Positions 28,416 to 37,383 of a stretch of 64,000 bases of DNA are shown piece by piece. Source of the DNA: Aquincola agrisoli (GTDB lineage Bacteria; Pseudomonadota; Gammaproteobacteria; Burkholderiales; Burkholderiaceae_C). Position 1 is the first letter of the stretch. Every line of letters starts with the position of its first letter. The position numbers were made by a program, and so were the translations under genes. The stretch lies in assembly GCF_036621135.1 (NCBI RefSeq), contig NZ_JAZIBG010000036.1, forward strand, positions 186,001-250,000. The letters run 5' to 3'. Under the pieces are notes generated by a model. That model did not search any database. It was not told the DNA's origin and worked only from the letters and a program-made list of their open reading frames with translations.

Positions 28416-29747
28416 TCAGCCCGCCGCCCGGTGCGCGGTGCACCAGCGCAGCACCTCGGCGCGCAGGCAGGCCGGGCGTGCCGGCTTGGCGAGGAAGCCG
28501 TCGAAGCCGGCCTGCATCGCCCGCTGCCGTGCCAGTGCGTCGCTGCTGCCGCTGTGGGCGACGATCCGGCACGGCGCCATCGCGCCGCTGCGCTGCAGCG
28601 CGCGCAGGCGCCGCGTCGCCTCGTAGCCGTCGAGCACCGGCATCTCCAGGTCCATGAGCACCAGCGCGGGCGCCGACCGGCGGCACGCGTCGATGGCCTG
28701 CTCGCCGTCGGAGGCGGTGTGCACGGCGTAGCCCATGGCGGACAGCAGCTTCTCGCCGACGAAGCGGTGGTAGTCGTCGTCGTCGACCACCAGCACGCGG
28801 ACGCGGTCGGCCGGCTCCAGCGGCAGCGGCCGCGTCAACCCCGAGGGCGTGTCCGCGTCCGGCTGCAGCCGCGCCGACCAGCCGGCCCATTCGTCGTGGC
28901 ACAGCGGATGGCAGTGCAGGTCGTAGCCGGCCAGCGCCTCGGGATCGGCGAGCCAGGCCGAGCCCGTGGCGGCAGCGGCGATGCATGGCACCCGGGGCGG
29001 CAGCGCCAGGCGCAGGGCGGCCAGGTCGGCGGCCGGCCATCCCGCGGCGGCGGCCGGCGAGGGGTCGACGAACACGATGGCCAAAGCCGGCCAGGCCTGG
29101 CCCTCGGCGTGGTGGCGTGCCCGGCGCAGGGCTTCGGCCAACGTGCCCATCGGCACCACGGCCCAGCCGTGGTGCTGCGCCTGGCTGGCGACGCAGGCGG
29201 CGTTCACCGCGTCCCCGTGCACGAGCCACAGGCGCGGCGCCGGGCGGACCGGCGGGGCGGGCGGCACGCCGTGGGGCACGGCGCGCCGCAGCGAGCAGCT
29301 CGCGCTGAACATGAACCCGGCCAGCGGCAGGCAGCCGAAGTCCACCCGCGCGCCCGACGCGGGGCACACGCCGTGGGCGCGCTGCAGGCGTGGCAGCGAC
29401 GCGTCGGCCGAGGCGTCCGGCGCGAGGTCCAGCCCCTGCAGCACCTGGGCGATGCGGCCGTGCAGCCTCATGCGGCCGGTGCCGCCGATGCGCACCCGCA
29501 GCGCGCAGCCGCCCGAACGCAGCGGCTTCGCCGCCAGGTCGAAGGCGATCGCGCCGTGCGACACCATCGCCGCGGCGGCGCAATACAGGCGGTGCAGCAT
29601 GCGGGCGAGGGCGTCGGCATCGCCATCGTCCTCCAGCAGCCATCCGCCGCCCTTCTCGGCGAAGGTGTAGCCCAGGTGCGCTGCCTGCAGCAGCGGCACG
29701 ACCTCGCGCACGCTGCCGGCGAAGAGTCTCGAAACCGACACTGCCAT
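28416..29747 (-). CDS. Orphan receiver protein with divergent N-terminal region
   Basis: Protein of 443 residues. Only the C-terminal receiver (about 318-440) is clear: VLVVDDDDYHRF, phospho-acceptor D366 (LVLMDLEMPVLDGYEATRRL) and the conserved Lys in FLAKPARP. The N-terminal 300 residues may include a degenerate kinase ATPase fold (MLHRLYCAAAAMVSHGAIAFDLAAKPLRSG) and a pseudo-receiver (RLWLVHGDAVNAACVASQA), but no histidine phosphorylation site and no output domain. Possibly a phosphate sink or protein-interaction regulator (inference). It converges on the hybrid kinase with an 11-base gap and has its own sigma-54 promoter at 29787-29802. Confidence 0.8.
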   Translation of the reverse strand: MAVSVSRLFAGSVREVVPLLQAAHLGYTFAEKGGGWLLEDDGDADALARMLHRLYCAAAAMVSHGAIAFDLAAKPLRSGGCALRVRIGGTGRMRLHGRIAQVLQGLDLAPDASADASLPRLQRAHGVCPASGARVDFGCLPLAGFMFSASCSLRRAVPHGVPPAPPVRPAPRLWLVHGDAVNAACVASQAQHHGWAVVPMGTLAEALRRARHHAEGQAWPALAIVFVDPSPAAAAGWPAADLAALRLALPPRVPCIAAAATGSAWLADPEALAGYDLHCHPLCHDEWAGWSARLQPDADTPSGLTRPLPLEPADRVRVLVVDDDDYHRFVGEKLLSAMGYAVHTASDGEQAIDACRRSAPALVLMDLEMPVLDGYEATRRLRALQRSGAMAPCRIVAHSGSSDALARQRAMQAGFDGFLAKPARPACLRAEVLRWCTAHRAAG

Positions 29748-29786
29748 CGCCCACCCCGCCGTTCCATCCCGACCTGGCCCGCGAAG

Positions 29787-29802
29787 GGCAATCGGCGGGC
29801 CA
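29787..29802 (-). promoter_or_regulatory. Sigma-54 (-24/-12) promoter of the orphan receiver gene
   Basis: Minus strand reads GGCCCGCCGATTGC preceded by T: GG at 29801-29800, ten bases, GC at 29789-29788. Predicted start near 29776, 29 nt before the ATG at 29747. Confidence 0.7.
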
Positions 29803-29866
29803 TCGCACACGCCCATAATGCCGCGCGGCGCGCCGCGTGGTTCGAGCGACGAAGAGGAGTGAGTTC

Positions 29867-32800
29867 ATGGACGAGCAGGGCCCGGGCGAGGACCAATCCG
29901 GCGCGGCCGACGAGGCCGACGATGCGATTCCCACCCAGGGCTACCGGATGCAGCCGGTGGTGGGCCTCGGCGGGTCCGCCGGGGCCATCCAGGCGATCCA
30001 GAACTTCCTGCGCGAGACCCCGCCCGACACCGGCCTGGCCTTCGTGGTCGTGCTGCACCTGTCGCCCGAACACGAGAGCACGCTCGATGCCGTGCTGCAG
30101 GCCGCGACCTCGATGCCGGTGGTCCGCGCCGCCGCCACCCAGCGCATCGAACCCGACCGGGTGTACGTGATCCCGCCGCGCAAGGCGCTGCGGACGCTGG
30201 ACGGCCACCTGCAGCTCACCGAGCTGCCGCGCGAGCGCTACCGCCATGTGGCGGTCGACCTGTTCTTCCGCACGCTTGCCGACAGCCACGGCCCGCATGC
30301 CACCGCGGTCGTGTTCTCGGGCATGGACGGCGACGGCGCAGCCGGCATTAAGCGCATCAAGGAACGTGGCGGCCTCACGATCGCGCAGGAGCCGGAGGAG
30401 GCCGAGTACAGCGGCATGCCGCGGGCCGCGATCCTCACCGGCATGGTGGACTGGGTGCTGCCCGCGGCCGAGATGCCCAGGCGCATCGTCGACTACCAGC
30501 GGCTCGAGCGCCAGCTGCTGCTGCCGCCCGAGCAGCCCTCGATGGTCCCGCAGCGCCCGCGGACGCTGGGCGCGGTGGAGGAGGGTTCGCTGCGCGACGT
30601 GCTGGCCTACCTGCGCTCCCGCACCGGGCGCGATTTCTCCTGCTACAAGCGCGCGACCGTGCTGCGCCGCATCGGCCGTCGGATGCAGGTCAACGGCATC
30701 TCGGACCTGCCCAACTACCTGTCCTTCCTGCGCACGCACTCCGGCGAGGCCGGCGCGCTGCTGCAGGACCTGCTGATCAGCGTGACCAACTTCTTCCGCG
30801 ACGGCGACTGCTTCACGGCGCTCGCGGCCTGCATTCCGCAGCTGTTCGCCGGCAAGAGCGCATCGGACACCCTGCGCATCTGGGTCGCCGCCTGCGCCAC
30901 CGGCGAGGAGGCCTATTCGGTCGCGATGCTGCTGGCCGAGCATGCCCGCACGCTCGATGCGCCGCCGCAGGTGCAGGTCTTCGCGACCGACCTCGACGAT
31001 GAGGCGATCCGCATCGCCCGCGATGGGGTCTATCCGGCGGCGATCGAGGCCGACGTGTCGGAAGACCGGCTGCGCCGCTTCTTCATCAAAGAGCACCACG
31101 GCTACCGCCTGCGGCGCGAGATCCGCGAGATGGTGCTCTTCGCGGTGCACGACGTGCTGAAGGACTCGCCGTTCTCGCGCGTCGAGCTGGTGGCGTGCCG
31201 CAACCTGCTGATCTACCTCGACCGCGAGGCGCAGGCGCAGGTGCTCGGCACCTTCCACTTCGCGCTGCAGCCGTCCGGGCTGCTGTTCCTGGGCTCGTCG
31301 GAGTCGGTGGACGATGGCAGCCAGCTGTTCACCGTGCACGACAAGAAGCACCGCATCTACAGGCACCGCGCCACGCCCCGCATCGGGCTGCCGGTGCCGG
31401 CCGGCTCCGGCACGCTGGCGCTGGAGGCGCAGCACGCCGGCCGCGTGGTGCTCGTCGTGCCGGGCGCCAGCCTCCTGCAGCCGCCGCCCACCGGCGCACG
31501 CAGCAGCGCCGGGGACGGCCGGGTCGTGTCCTGGGGCGAGCTGCATTTCAGGCTGCTGGAACAGCTGGCACCGCCGTCGCTGCTGGTCGATGCGGAGCAC
31601 GAGCTGGTGCACCTGTCGCCGGGCGCGGGACGTTTCCTGCAGTTCGCGGGCGGCGAGCCGAGCCGCAACCTGCTGCGCACCATCCACCCGTCGCTGCGCA
31701 TCGAGCTGCGCGCAGCGCTGTACCAGGCGGCGCAGACCGGCCAGCCGGTCGACGTGGACCCGCTGCCGATCGACATGGGCGGCGAGCAGACGACGGTGGC
31801 GATGTCGGTGCGCCCGGTGGGTGAGGCGGCGCCGGGGCTGCTGCTGGTGCTGCTGCGGTCCGGCCCGGCATCGGCCGGCGGCGACAGGGGCCAGGGCGTG
31901 CCGCTGCGCGAGGAAGGCGATCCCGTGGCGCGCCACCTCGACCGCGAGCTGGAGCGCCTGAAGCTGCACCTGCGCGACACGGTCGAGCAGTACGAGGTCT
32001 CGACCGAGGAGCTGAAAGCCAGCAACGAAGAGCTGCAGGCGATGAACGAGGAGTTGCGTTCCGCGACCGAGGAGCTGGAGACCAGCCGCGAGGAGCTGCA
32101 GTCCATCAACGAAGAGCTGACCACCGTCAACCATGAGCTGAAGAACAAGGTCGACGAGCTCGGCCACTCCAACAGCGACATGCACAACCTGATGGACGCG
32201 ACCGCGATCGCGACCGTCTTCCTCGACCGCGAGCTGCGCATCACGCGCTACACGCCGTCGGCCGTGTCGCTGTTCAACCTCATTCCCACCGACGTGGGCC
32301 GGCCGCTGGCGCACCTGACGACCCAGCTGGACTACGCCGACCTGACGCACGACGCCCGCCGGGTGCTGGAACGCCTCGTGCCGGTCGAACGCGAGGTGAG
32401 CGAGGCGGGCGGCAATGCCTACCTCGTGCGCATGCTGCCGTACCGCACGCTGGACGACCGCATCGCCGGCGTGGTGCTGACGCTGGTCGACATCAGCGAG
32501 CGCAAGCGCGGGCAGGAGGCGCTGCGCCTGTCGGAGGAGCGCTTCTCGACGATCGTCAACCAGACCTCGGTGGGCGTGACGCAGGTGAGCCTGGACGGCC
32601 GCCTCACCTTCGCCAACAGCGGCTACTGCGACCTGCTGGGCTACACCGAGGCCGAGCTGGTCGGCCGCCCGCTGGCCGACCTGGTGCACCCCGACGACCG
32701 CGCCCGGGCCGGCGAACTGTTCAGCCGCCTGGCTTCCACCGGCGAGCCGATGCAGATCGAGAAGCGTTGCCTGCGCAAGGACGGCAGCGTGATCTGGCTG

Positions 32801-34444
32801 CACAACAGCCTGAGCTTCCTGACGGACGGGGAGGGCCGGCCGCGCTCGGCGCTGGTGGTCAGCACCGACATCAGCGAGCGCAAGCTGGCCGAGGAGGCGC
32901 TGCGCAGCAGCGAGGAATGGATGCGGCTCATCATCGAGAACGCGGTGGAGTACGCCATCTTCTCGGTGGACAACGAACGCAACGTCACGACCTGGAACAC
33001 CGGCGCCGAGCGCCTGCTCGGCTACACCGAGGCCGAGGTGCTGGGGCGCAGCTGCGACGTGATCTTCACGCCGGAGGACCGGCAGGCCGGCGTGCCGCAG
33101 CAGGAGGTGGCCCGCGCCCGCGCCGAGGGCCGCGCCAGCGACGACCGGCTGCACGTGCGCAAGGACGGCAGCCGCTTCTGGGCCAGCGGCGCGATGATGC
33201 CGATGCACGACGGCTCGGGCGAGGCGGTGGGCTTCGTGAAGATCCTGCGCGACCAGAGCGATGAGCGTGCGATCCAGCAGGCGCTGGAGGACAGCCGTGC
33301 CGCGCTGGAAGCGGCCGACGCGGCGAAGGACCGCTTCCTCGCCGTGCTGTCGCACGAGCTGCGCAACCCGCTGGCCAGCGTCGGCGTGGCGTCCAGCCTG
33401 CTCGCCACCGGACACCTCACGCCGGCCGAGCGCCAGCACGCCGCGCACGTGATCGAGCGGCAGTCGGGTGCGATGCGCACCCTGCTCGACGACCTGCTCG
33501 ACGTGTCGCGGCTGCGGCTGGGCCGGCTGACGCTGCGGCCGCGCGCCACGACCGCGCGCGAACTGATCGAATCGGCCATCGAGACGACCCGCCCGCTGAT
33601 CGACGGCGCCCAGCACCGGCTGTCGATTGCGCTGCCGCCGGAGGCGATCGGGCTGAGGGCCGATCCGGTGCGCATCAGCCAGGTGCTGTCGAACCTGCTG
33701 TCGAACGCGGTGAAGTACACGCCGCCGCCGGGGCACCTGGCGGTCGCCGCCGAGGTGCAGGGCGACGCCGCCGTCTTCACGGTGTCGGACGACGGCATCG
33801 GCATGGAGCCGGAGGCCGTCGAAGGCATGTTCGAGATGTTCTCGCAGAGCGCGCAGCCCGAGCACCGCGGGGGCGGGCTGGGCATCGGGCTGGCGCTTGC
33901 GCGCAGCATCGTCGAGCTGCACGGCGGCCGGGTGACCGGGGCCAGCGAAGGCCGCGACCGCGGCAGCCGCTTCACGGTGACGCTTCCCTTGGCAGGGCCG
34001 CCGCAGGCGGCCGCGGCGGCAGAGCCCGCCGCGCCGGCCTCCCCGCCATTGCAGGCACCGCCGATCCGCGTGCTCGTCGCCGACGACAACATCGATGCCG
34101 CCTGGGGCCTGGCGAAGCTGCTCGAGATCTGGGGCTGCGCGGTGAGCACCGTGGGCGGCGGCAAGCGCACCCTCGCCGAAGCGGAGCGGCACCGCCCCGC
34201 GGTCATCGTGCTCGACATCGGCATGCCCGATCTCAGCGGCCTCGAGGTGGCCCGCAGGCTGCGGGCCGAGCCGTGGGCCGCCGGCGTGCTGCTGGTGGCC
34301 GCGACCGGCTGGGGCCAGCAGGCGGACCGCGACGAGGCCCTGGCGGCGGGCTTCGACGCCCACCTGGTCAAGCCGATCGTCTTCTCGGAACTGCAGGCGC
34401 TGATCGTGCAGCACCATGCCGCCGGCGGCGCGGACGCCGCCTGA
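29867..34444 (+). CDS. CheB/CheR-fusion PAS hybrid histidine kinase
   Basis: Cytoplasmic multidomain signalling protein of 1525 residues. CheB methylesterase-like domain (about 25-215, active-site candidates S37, H64, D156 in SGMDGDG), CheR N and SAM-methyltransferase domains (about 230-485, ITNFFRD-like VTNFFRDGD, VAACATGEEAYS, CRNLLIYLD), a CheR-linker coiled coil (EELKASNEELQAMNEEL...), then three PAS/PAC units. HisKA has H1163 (FLAVLSHELRNPL), then the HATPase, then a C-terminal receiver with D1450 (VLDIGMPDLSG). AAGAGGAG precedes the ATG. No chemoreceptor or flagellar genes are near, so it probably acts in signalling rather than chemotaxis. It is divergent from the orphan receiver, a possible partner. 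Confidence 0.92.
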   Translation: MDEQGPGEDQSGAADEADDAIPTQGYRMQPVVGLGGSAGAIQAIQNFLRETPPDTGLAFVVVLHLSPEHESTLDAVLQAATSMPVVRAAATQRIEPDRVYVIPPRKALRTLDGHLQLTELPRERYRHVAVDLFFRTLADSHGPHATAVVFSGMDGDGAAGIKRIKERGGLTIAQEPEEAEYSGMPRAAILTGMVDWVLPAAEMPRRIVDYQRLERQLLLPPEQPSMVPQRPRTLGAVEEGSLRDVLAYLRSRTGRDFSCYKRATVLRRIGRRMQVNGISDLPNYLSFLRTHSGEAGALLQDLLISVTNFFRDGDCFTALAACIPQLFAGKSASDTLRIWVAACATGEEAYSVAMLLAEHARTLDAPPQVQVFATDLDDEAIRIARDGVYPAAIEADVSEDRLRRFFIKEHHGYRLRREIREMVLFAVHDVLKDSPFSRVELVACRNLLIYLDREAQAQVLGTFHFALQPSGLLFLGSSESVDDGSQLFTVHDKKHRIYRHRATPRIGLPVPAGSGTLALEAQHAGRVVLVVPGASLLQPPPTGARSSAGDGRVVSWGELHFRLLEQLAPPSLLVDAEHELVHLSPGAGRFLQFAGGEPSRNLLRTIHPSLRIELRAALYQAAQTGQPVDVDPLPIDMGGEQTTVAMSVRPVGEAAPGLLLVLLRSGPASAGGDRGQGVPLREEGDPVARHLDRELERLKLHLRDTVEQYEVSTEELKASNEELQAMNEELRSATEELETSREELQSINEELTTVNHELKNKVDELGHSNSDMHNLMDATAIATVFLDRELRITRYTPSAVSLFNLIPTDVGRPLAHLTTQLDYADLTHDARRVLERLVPVEREVSEAGGNAYLVRMLPYRTLDDRIAGVVLTLVDISERKRGQEALRLSEERFSTIVNQTSVGVTQVSLDGRLTFANSGYCDLLGYTEAELVGRPLADLVHPDDRARAGELFSRLASTGEPMQIEKRCLRKDGSVIWLHNSLSFLTDGEGRPRSALVVSTDISERKLAEEALRSSEEWMRLIIENAVEYAIFSVDNERNVTTWNTGAERLLGYTEAEVLGRSCDVIFTPEDRQAGVPQQEVARARAEGRASDDRLHVRKDGSRFWASGAMMPMHDGSGEAVGFVKILRDQSDERAIQQALEDSRAALEAADAAKDRFLAVLSHELRNPLASVGVASSLLATGHLTPAERQHAAHVIERQSGAMRTLLDDLLDVSRLRLGRLTLRPRATTARELIESAIETTRPLIDGAQHRLSIALPPEAIGLRADPVRISQVLSNLLSNAVKYTPPPGHLAVAAEVQGDAAVFTVSDDGIGMEPEAVEGMFEMFSQSAQPEHRGGGLGIGLALARSIVELHGGRVTGASEGRDRGSRFTVTLPLAGPPQAAAAAEPAAPASPPLQAPPIRVLVADDNIDAAWGLAKLLEIWGCAVSTVGGGKRTLAEAERHRPAVIVLDIGMPDLSGLEVARRLRAEPWAAGVLLVAATGWGQQADRDEALAAGFDAHLVKPIVFSELQALIVQHHAAGGADAA

Positions 34445-34462
34445 CGGCGGCGGCGTGGTGGA

Positions 34463-34903
34463 TCAGTACGGCTGCGTCGACGGCATCGCGTCGGTGTCGG
34501 GCGCCGCGTTGTCGGCTTGCGGGCTCAGCTCGCCGTTGGCGCGGGCCTGCTGCAATTCCTGCAGCACCTCGCTGCGGCTCTTCTGCGAGACCAGCGTGTC
34601 CTCGGGGATGCGGTAGGTCTGGGTGTCGCCGTTGACGATGGTGTTCTCCTCGCGGGCCTCGCGCGCGTCGGCCTGCACCTCGCTGCGGCTCAGCGGGGCC
34701 TGCATCGAGGTGTCGGGCGTCGCGTAGGTCTGGGTGTCGCCCATCACGAGCGTGTTGTCCTCGCGTGCCTGCTGCAGTTCGGAGCGCACCTCGGCGCGGG
34801 ATGCCGGGCCGTGCTCGGCATCGGTGCCCATCGGGGCCTGGGCCCAACCCGCGGTGCTCACGAGCGCGGCGACGGAAGCGGCAATGAGGGACTTGCGGTT
34901 CAT
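34463..34903 (-). CDS. DUF4148-type exported repeat protein
   Basis: Small exported protein of 146 residues with a Sec signal (MNRKSLIAASVAALVSTAGWAQ). The mature part is three tandem units of about 35-40 residues, each starting SR(A/S)EV and containing Q/E-AR, the first two ending with GDTQTY: SRAEVRSELQQARED, SRSEVQADAREAREE, SRSEVLQELQQARAN. DUF4148 proteins are common in Burkholderiales and of unknown function. AAGGAA precedes the ATG. No sigma-54 element was found; TTGACA on the minus strand near 34980 could be a sigma-70 -35. It converges on the kinase gene. Confidence 0.85.
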   Translation of the reverse strand: MNRKSLIAASVAALVSTAGWAQAPMGTDAEHGPASRAEVRSELQQAREDNTLVMGDTQTYATPDTSMQAPLSRSEVQADAREAREENTIVNGDTQTYRIPEDTLVSQKSRSEVLQELQQARANGELSPQADNAAPDTDAMPSTQPY

Positions 34904-35004
34904 GGCGGATTCCTTTCCAAAGTGGCAGAGGCCCGTTGGTGCACGCCGTCCGGGTGCGAGTTGCAGCGATGATGCAAGCGGTTGTCAAGGGTGCAGGCGC
35001 AGGC

Positions 35005-37383
35005 CTACACCGCGGCGTGCCTCGGCGGAAGCGATGCCGCGGCGGTGTCTGAAGCCCCGGCCCGCACCAGGGGCGCGAGCAGGCGCCGGACGGTCTCGAC
35101 GCCGTCGTCCCACGACATGCGCGCCACGGTCGCGGCCATCGCGGCCCGGCGCTGCGCCCGCGCCGCCGGCGCCTCGGCGAGCGCGTCGCGGCAGGCGGCG
35201 ATGAAGGCCGGCGTGTCGTGCGCGACGCGCACGGTGTCGCCGTACAACATGGCGACGTCGTGCACCGCGGTGCTCACCACCGGGCGGCCGGCGGCCATGT
35301 ACTCCAGCGTCTTCGTCGGGCTGATGAAGCGCGTGGAGGCATTCAGCGCGAAGGGCAGCAGGCAGACGTCCCATGCCGCGGCCAGGTAGGGCAGCACCGC
35401 GTAGGGCTGCATGCCGAGCCAGTGGAGGTTGGGGCGCTGCGGCAGCGTCGCGGGGTCGATCTTCACCACCGGCCCGGCCATCACCACCTGCCAGGCCGGG
35501 TCGGCGTCGGCCAGCGCCGCCACCAGCCGCACGTCGAGCCGTTCGTCGATCACGCCGTAGAAGCCCAGCCGCGGGCGGCCGACCGCGCGGTGCAGCGTGG
35601 CGGCGGTGGCGGCCTCGGCGCTGTCGGGCAGCAGCCGCTCGGGCGAGAAGTGCGCGGCATCGACGCCGCTGGGCAGGCAGTGCAGCGCCGCGTGCCGGCC
35701 GCGCCGCGCCTCGTAAAGCGAGGGCCCGCCGGTGAACACGAGGTCGGCGAGCTTCAGCAGCTCGGCCTCCCATGCACGCAGCGCGGCCGGGGCGCCCTGG
35801 AAGGCGGACAACTCGTCCATGCAGTCGTAGACCACCGCGCCGGGCCGCAGCACCTCGACCAGCGGCAGCGCCATCGGCGTGTACAACCAGGCGATGGGAT
35901 GCACGATGTGCTGCGCCGCCAGCCACGAGGCGAGCAGCGGCGCGATGCGCGGGCGCTGCTCGTCGTTGAAGCCGGGGGCGTCGCAGCCGGTGACCGGGCA
36001 CAGCACGTCGACGCCCGGCAGCGGCTGGTGGTGTTCCATCCGCGGCGGCCCTTCGGCACGGACCGGCTCCTCGACGAAGACGATGCGGTGGTCGCGCGCG
36101 AGGCGCGACATCAGCTGCTGCGGCCGCTGGTAGACGAAGCCCCAGCGCAGGTGGGAGAGCACGACGATGACGGGCATGGTGGAGTCCTGGGGTTGGGGAA
36201 GTCGGGCCTGCCAGCGCGCCAGGGCGGCGACGCTGGCAGGGTGGGGGCTGCGGCGCCAGGCGCCTGGCGGGGCGGCGGTGCCGTCCGCCGGGGGCGGCAG
36301 CACGTCGAAGAGGCCGCTGCGGTGCCAGCGCGCCGCCTCGTCCCAGTCGGGCCGGTCGACCAGCGGATAGAGGCACAGGCCCAGCAGCGGGACGCCCGCC
36401 TGCATCGCGCCGGCGGCCTGCCGCGCCATGTCCTCCAGCCAGGCGGCGCGCCCCTCGCCGACGTGGCTGGTCTCGGCGATGACGAGCGGCCGGCCGTAGC
36501 GCTGCCACGCGTCGGCCAGCAAGTGCGCGGGCGGGCGGCGGCGCGGATCGCCCAGGTGCCAGTCGAGGCGGCGCTCGGTGCCCACCTCCCATTGCCCGCT
36601 GTGGTAGTGGTTGACGCCCACCAGGTCGAGCTGCCCGGGGCTGCCGCCGAGGCCCGGCTCGCACCGCCCGGCGATCAGGTCCCACGCCTGCCACTGGTAG
36701 CCGGCCACCTGCTGCGCGAGCGGCTGCAGGTCCGGCCGGTCCTGGGGGGCCACCACATGCACCAGCGGCTCGACGTGCAGGAAGCGGGCGCGCGGGTCGA
36801 CCTGCCGGATCGCCGCCATGCCGGCCAGGGCCGCACGCGCCAGCCGCCGCTTGACCTCGTAGCCGCTGCGCCGGCTGTCGTCCTCCGCGCCGCCGCCGTG
36901 GCGGTGGGGCCAGAAGCGCGAGGTCTGCGACACCCCCCAGGCGAGGAAGCCGATCTCGTTGACCGGCGTGTAGACCGGTGCATCGTCCGACAGCGGCGCG
37001 AGCACGCGGGCGGCTTGGCCCGCGAAGGCGGCGAAGCGGTCGATGAGGGCGTCGTCGAACAGGTCCACGTCGGGCGGGGTCCCGTAGTGCATCAGCGTCC
37101 ACAGCACCTGCAGGCCGTGGCGCCGCGCGGCGCGGGCCATGCGTTCGGCCCGCTGCAGCGCATAGCGGCGGGGCGCGGGTTCGGCCAGGCGCCAGCCGAT
37201 GCTCTCGCGCACGGTGCGCAGCCCGAGCCGCGCGGCGGCGGCATAGTCCTCGTCGAGGCGCGCCAGGTGGCCGGTGGCGGCGGCCATGTCCAGCGGCCGG
37301 GCGTGCATGTTCACGTGGTCGGCGCCCTCGAAGCCGCCGATCCAAAACGAGCGGATAGGGCGTTCCGCGTGGCCCGCGCTCAC
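35005..37383 (-). CDS. Fusion of a GH1-like glycosidase and a glycosyltransferase
   Basis: One uninterrupted frame of 792 residues. Residues 1-400 look like a glycoside hydrolase family 1/clan A enzyme: FWIGGFEGADHVN, acid/base candidate E143 (TPVNEIGF), nucleophile candidate E304 (VIAETSH). Residues 403-790 are a GT4-like glycosyltransferase (VIVVLSHLRWGFVYQRPQQL, FYGVIDERLD, SPTKTLEYMAAGRPVVST). The GTG start at 37383 overlaps the previous stop as GTGA. An internal ATG at 36177 (residue 403) preceded by AGGA could also give the transferase alone. A cytoplasmic glycan-building or editing enzyme is likely; it sits beside glf. Confidence 0.82.
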   Translation of the reverse strand: MSAGHAERPIRSFWIGGFEGADHVNMHARPLDMAAATGHLARLDEDYAAAARLGLRTVRESIGWRLAEPAPRRYALQRAERMARAARRHGLQVLWTLMHYGTPPDVDLFDDALIDRFAAFAGQAARVLAPLSDDAPVYTPVNEIGFLAWGVSQTSRFWPHRHGGGAEDDSRRSGYEVKRRLARAALAGMAAIRQVDPRARFLHVEPLVHVVAPQDRPDLQPLAQQVAGYQWQAWDLIAGRCEPGLGGSPGQLDLVGVNHYHSGQWEVGTERRLDWHLGDPRRRPPAHLLADAWQRYGRPLVIAETSHVGEGRAAWLEDMARQAAGAMQAGVPLLGLCLYPLVDRPDWDEAARWHRSGLFDVLPPPADGTAAPPGAWRRSPHPASVAALARWQARLPQPQDSTMPVIVVLSHLRWGFVYQRPQQLMSRLARDHRIVFVEEPVRAEGPPRMEHHQPLPGVDVLCPVTGCDAPGFNDEQRPRIAPLLASWLAAQHIVHPIAWLYTPMALPLVEVLRPGAVVYDCMDELSAFQGAPAALRAWEAELLKLADLVFTGGPSLYEARRGRHAALHCLPSGVDAAHFSPERLLPDSAEAATAATLHRAVGRPRLGFYGVIDERLDVRLVAALADADPAWQVVMAGPVVKIDPATLPQRPNLHWLGMQPYAVLPYLAAAWDVCLLPFALNASTRFISPTKTLEYMAAGRPVVSTAVHDVAMLYGDTVRVAHDTPAFIAACRDALAEAPAARAQRRAAMAATVARMSWDDGVETVRRLLAPLVRAGASDTAAASLPPRHAAV

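Noticed and set aside
29787..29800. Possible sigma-54 promoter for the CheB/CheR kinase on the plus strand
   Set aside because: The spacing fits, but the -12 part reads GGGC; the good element here is on the minus strand for the orphan receiver.
34904..35004. Sigma-54 promoter of the DUF4148 gene
   Set aside because: CTTGC occurs, but the GG partner is absent at the right distance (GA with nine bases instead). The gene may use sigma-70.
36170..36190. Frameshift or missing stop between the glycosidase and glycosyltransferase parts
   Set aside because: The frame reads smoothly through the junction in one phase with no sign of a shift. A sequencing error cannot be excluded, but nothing supports it.
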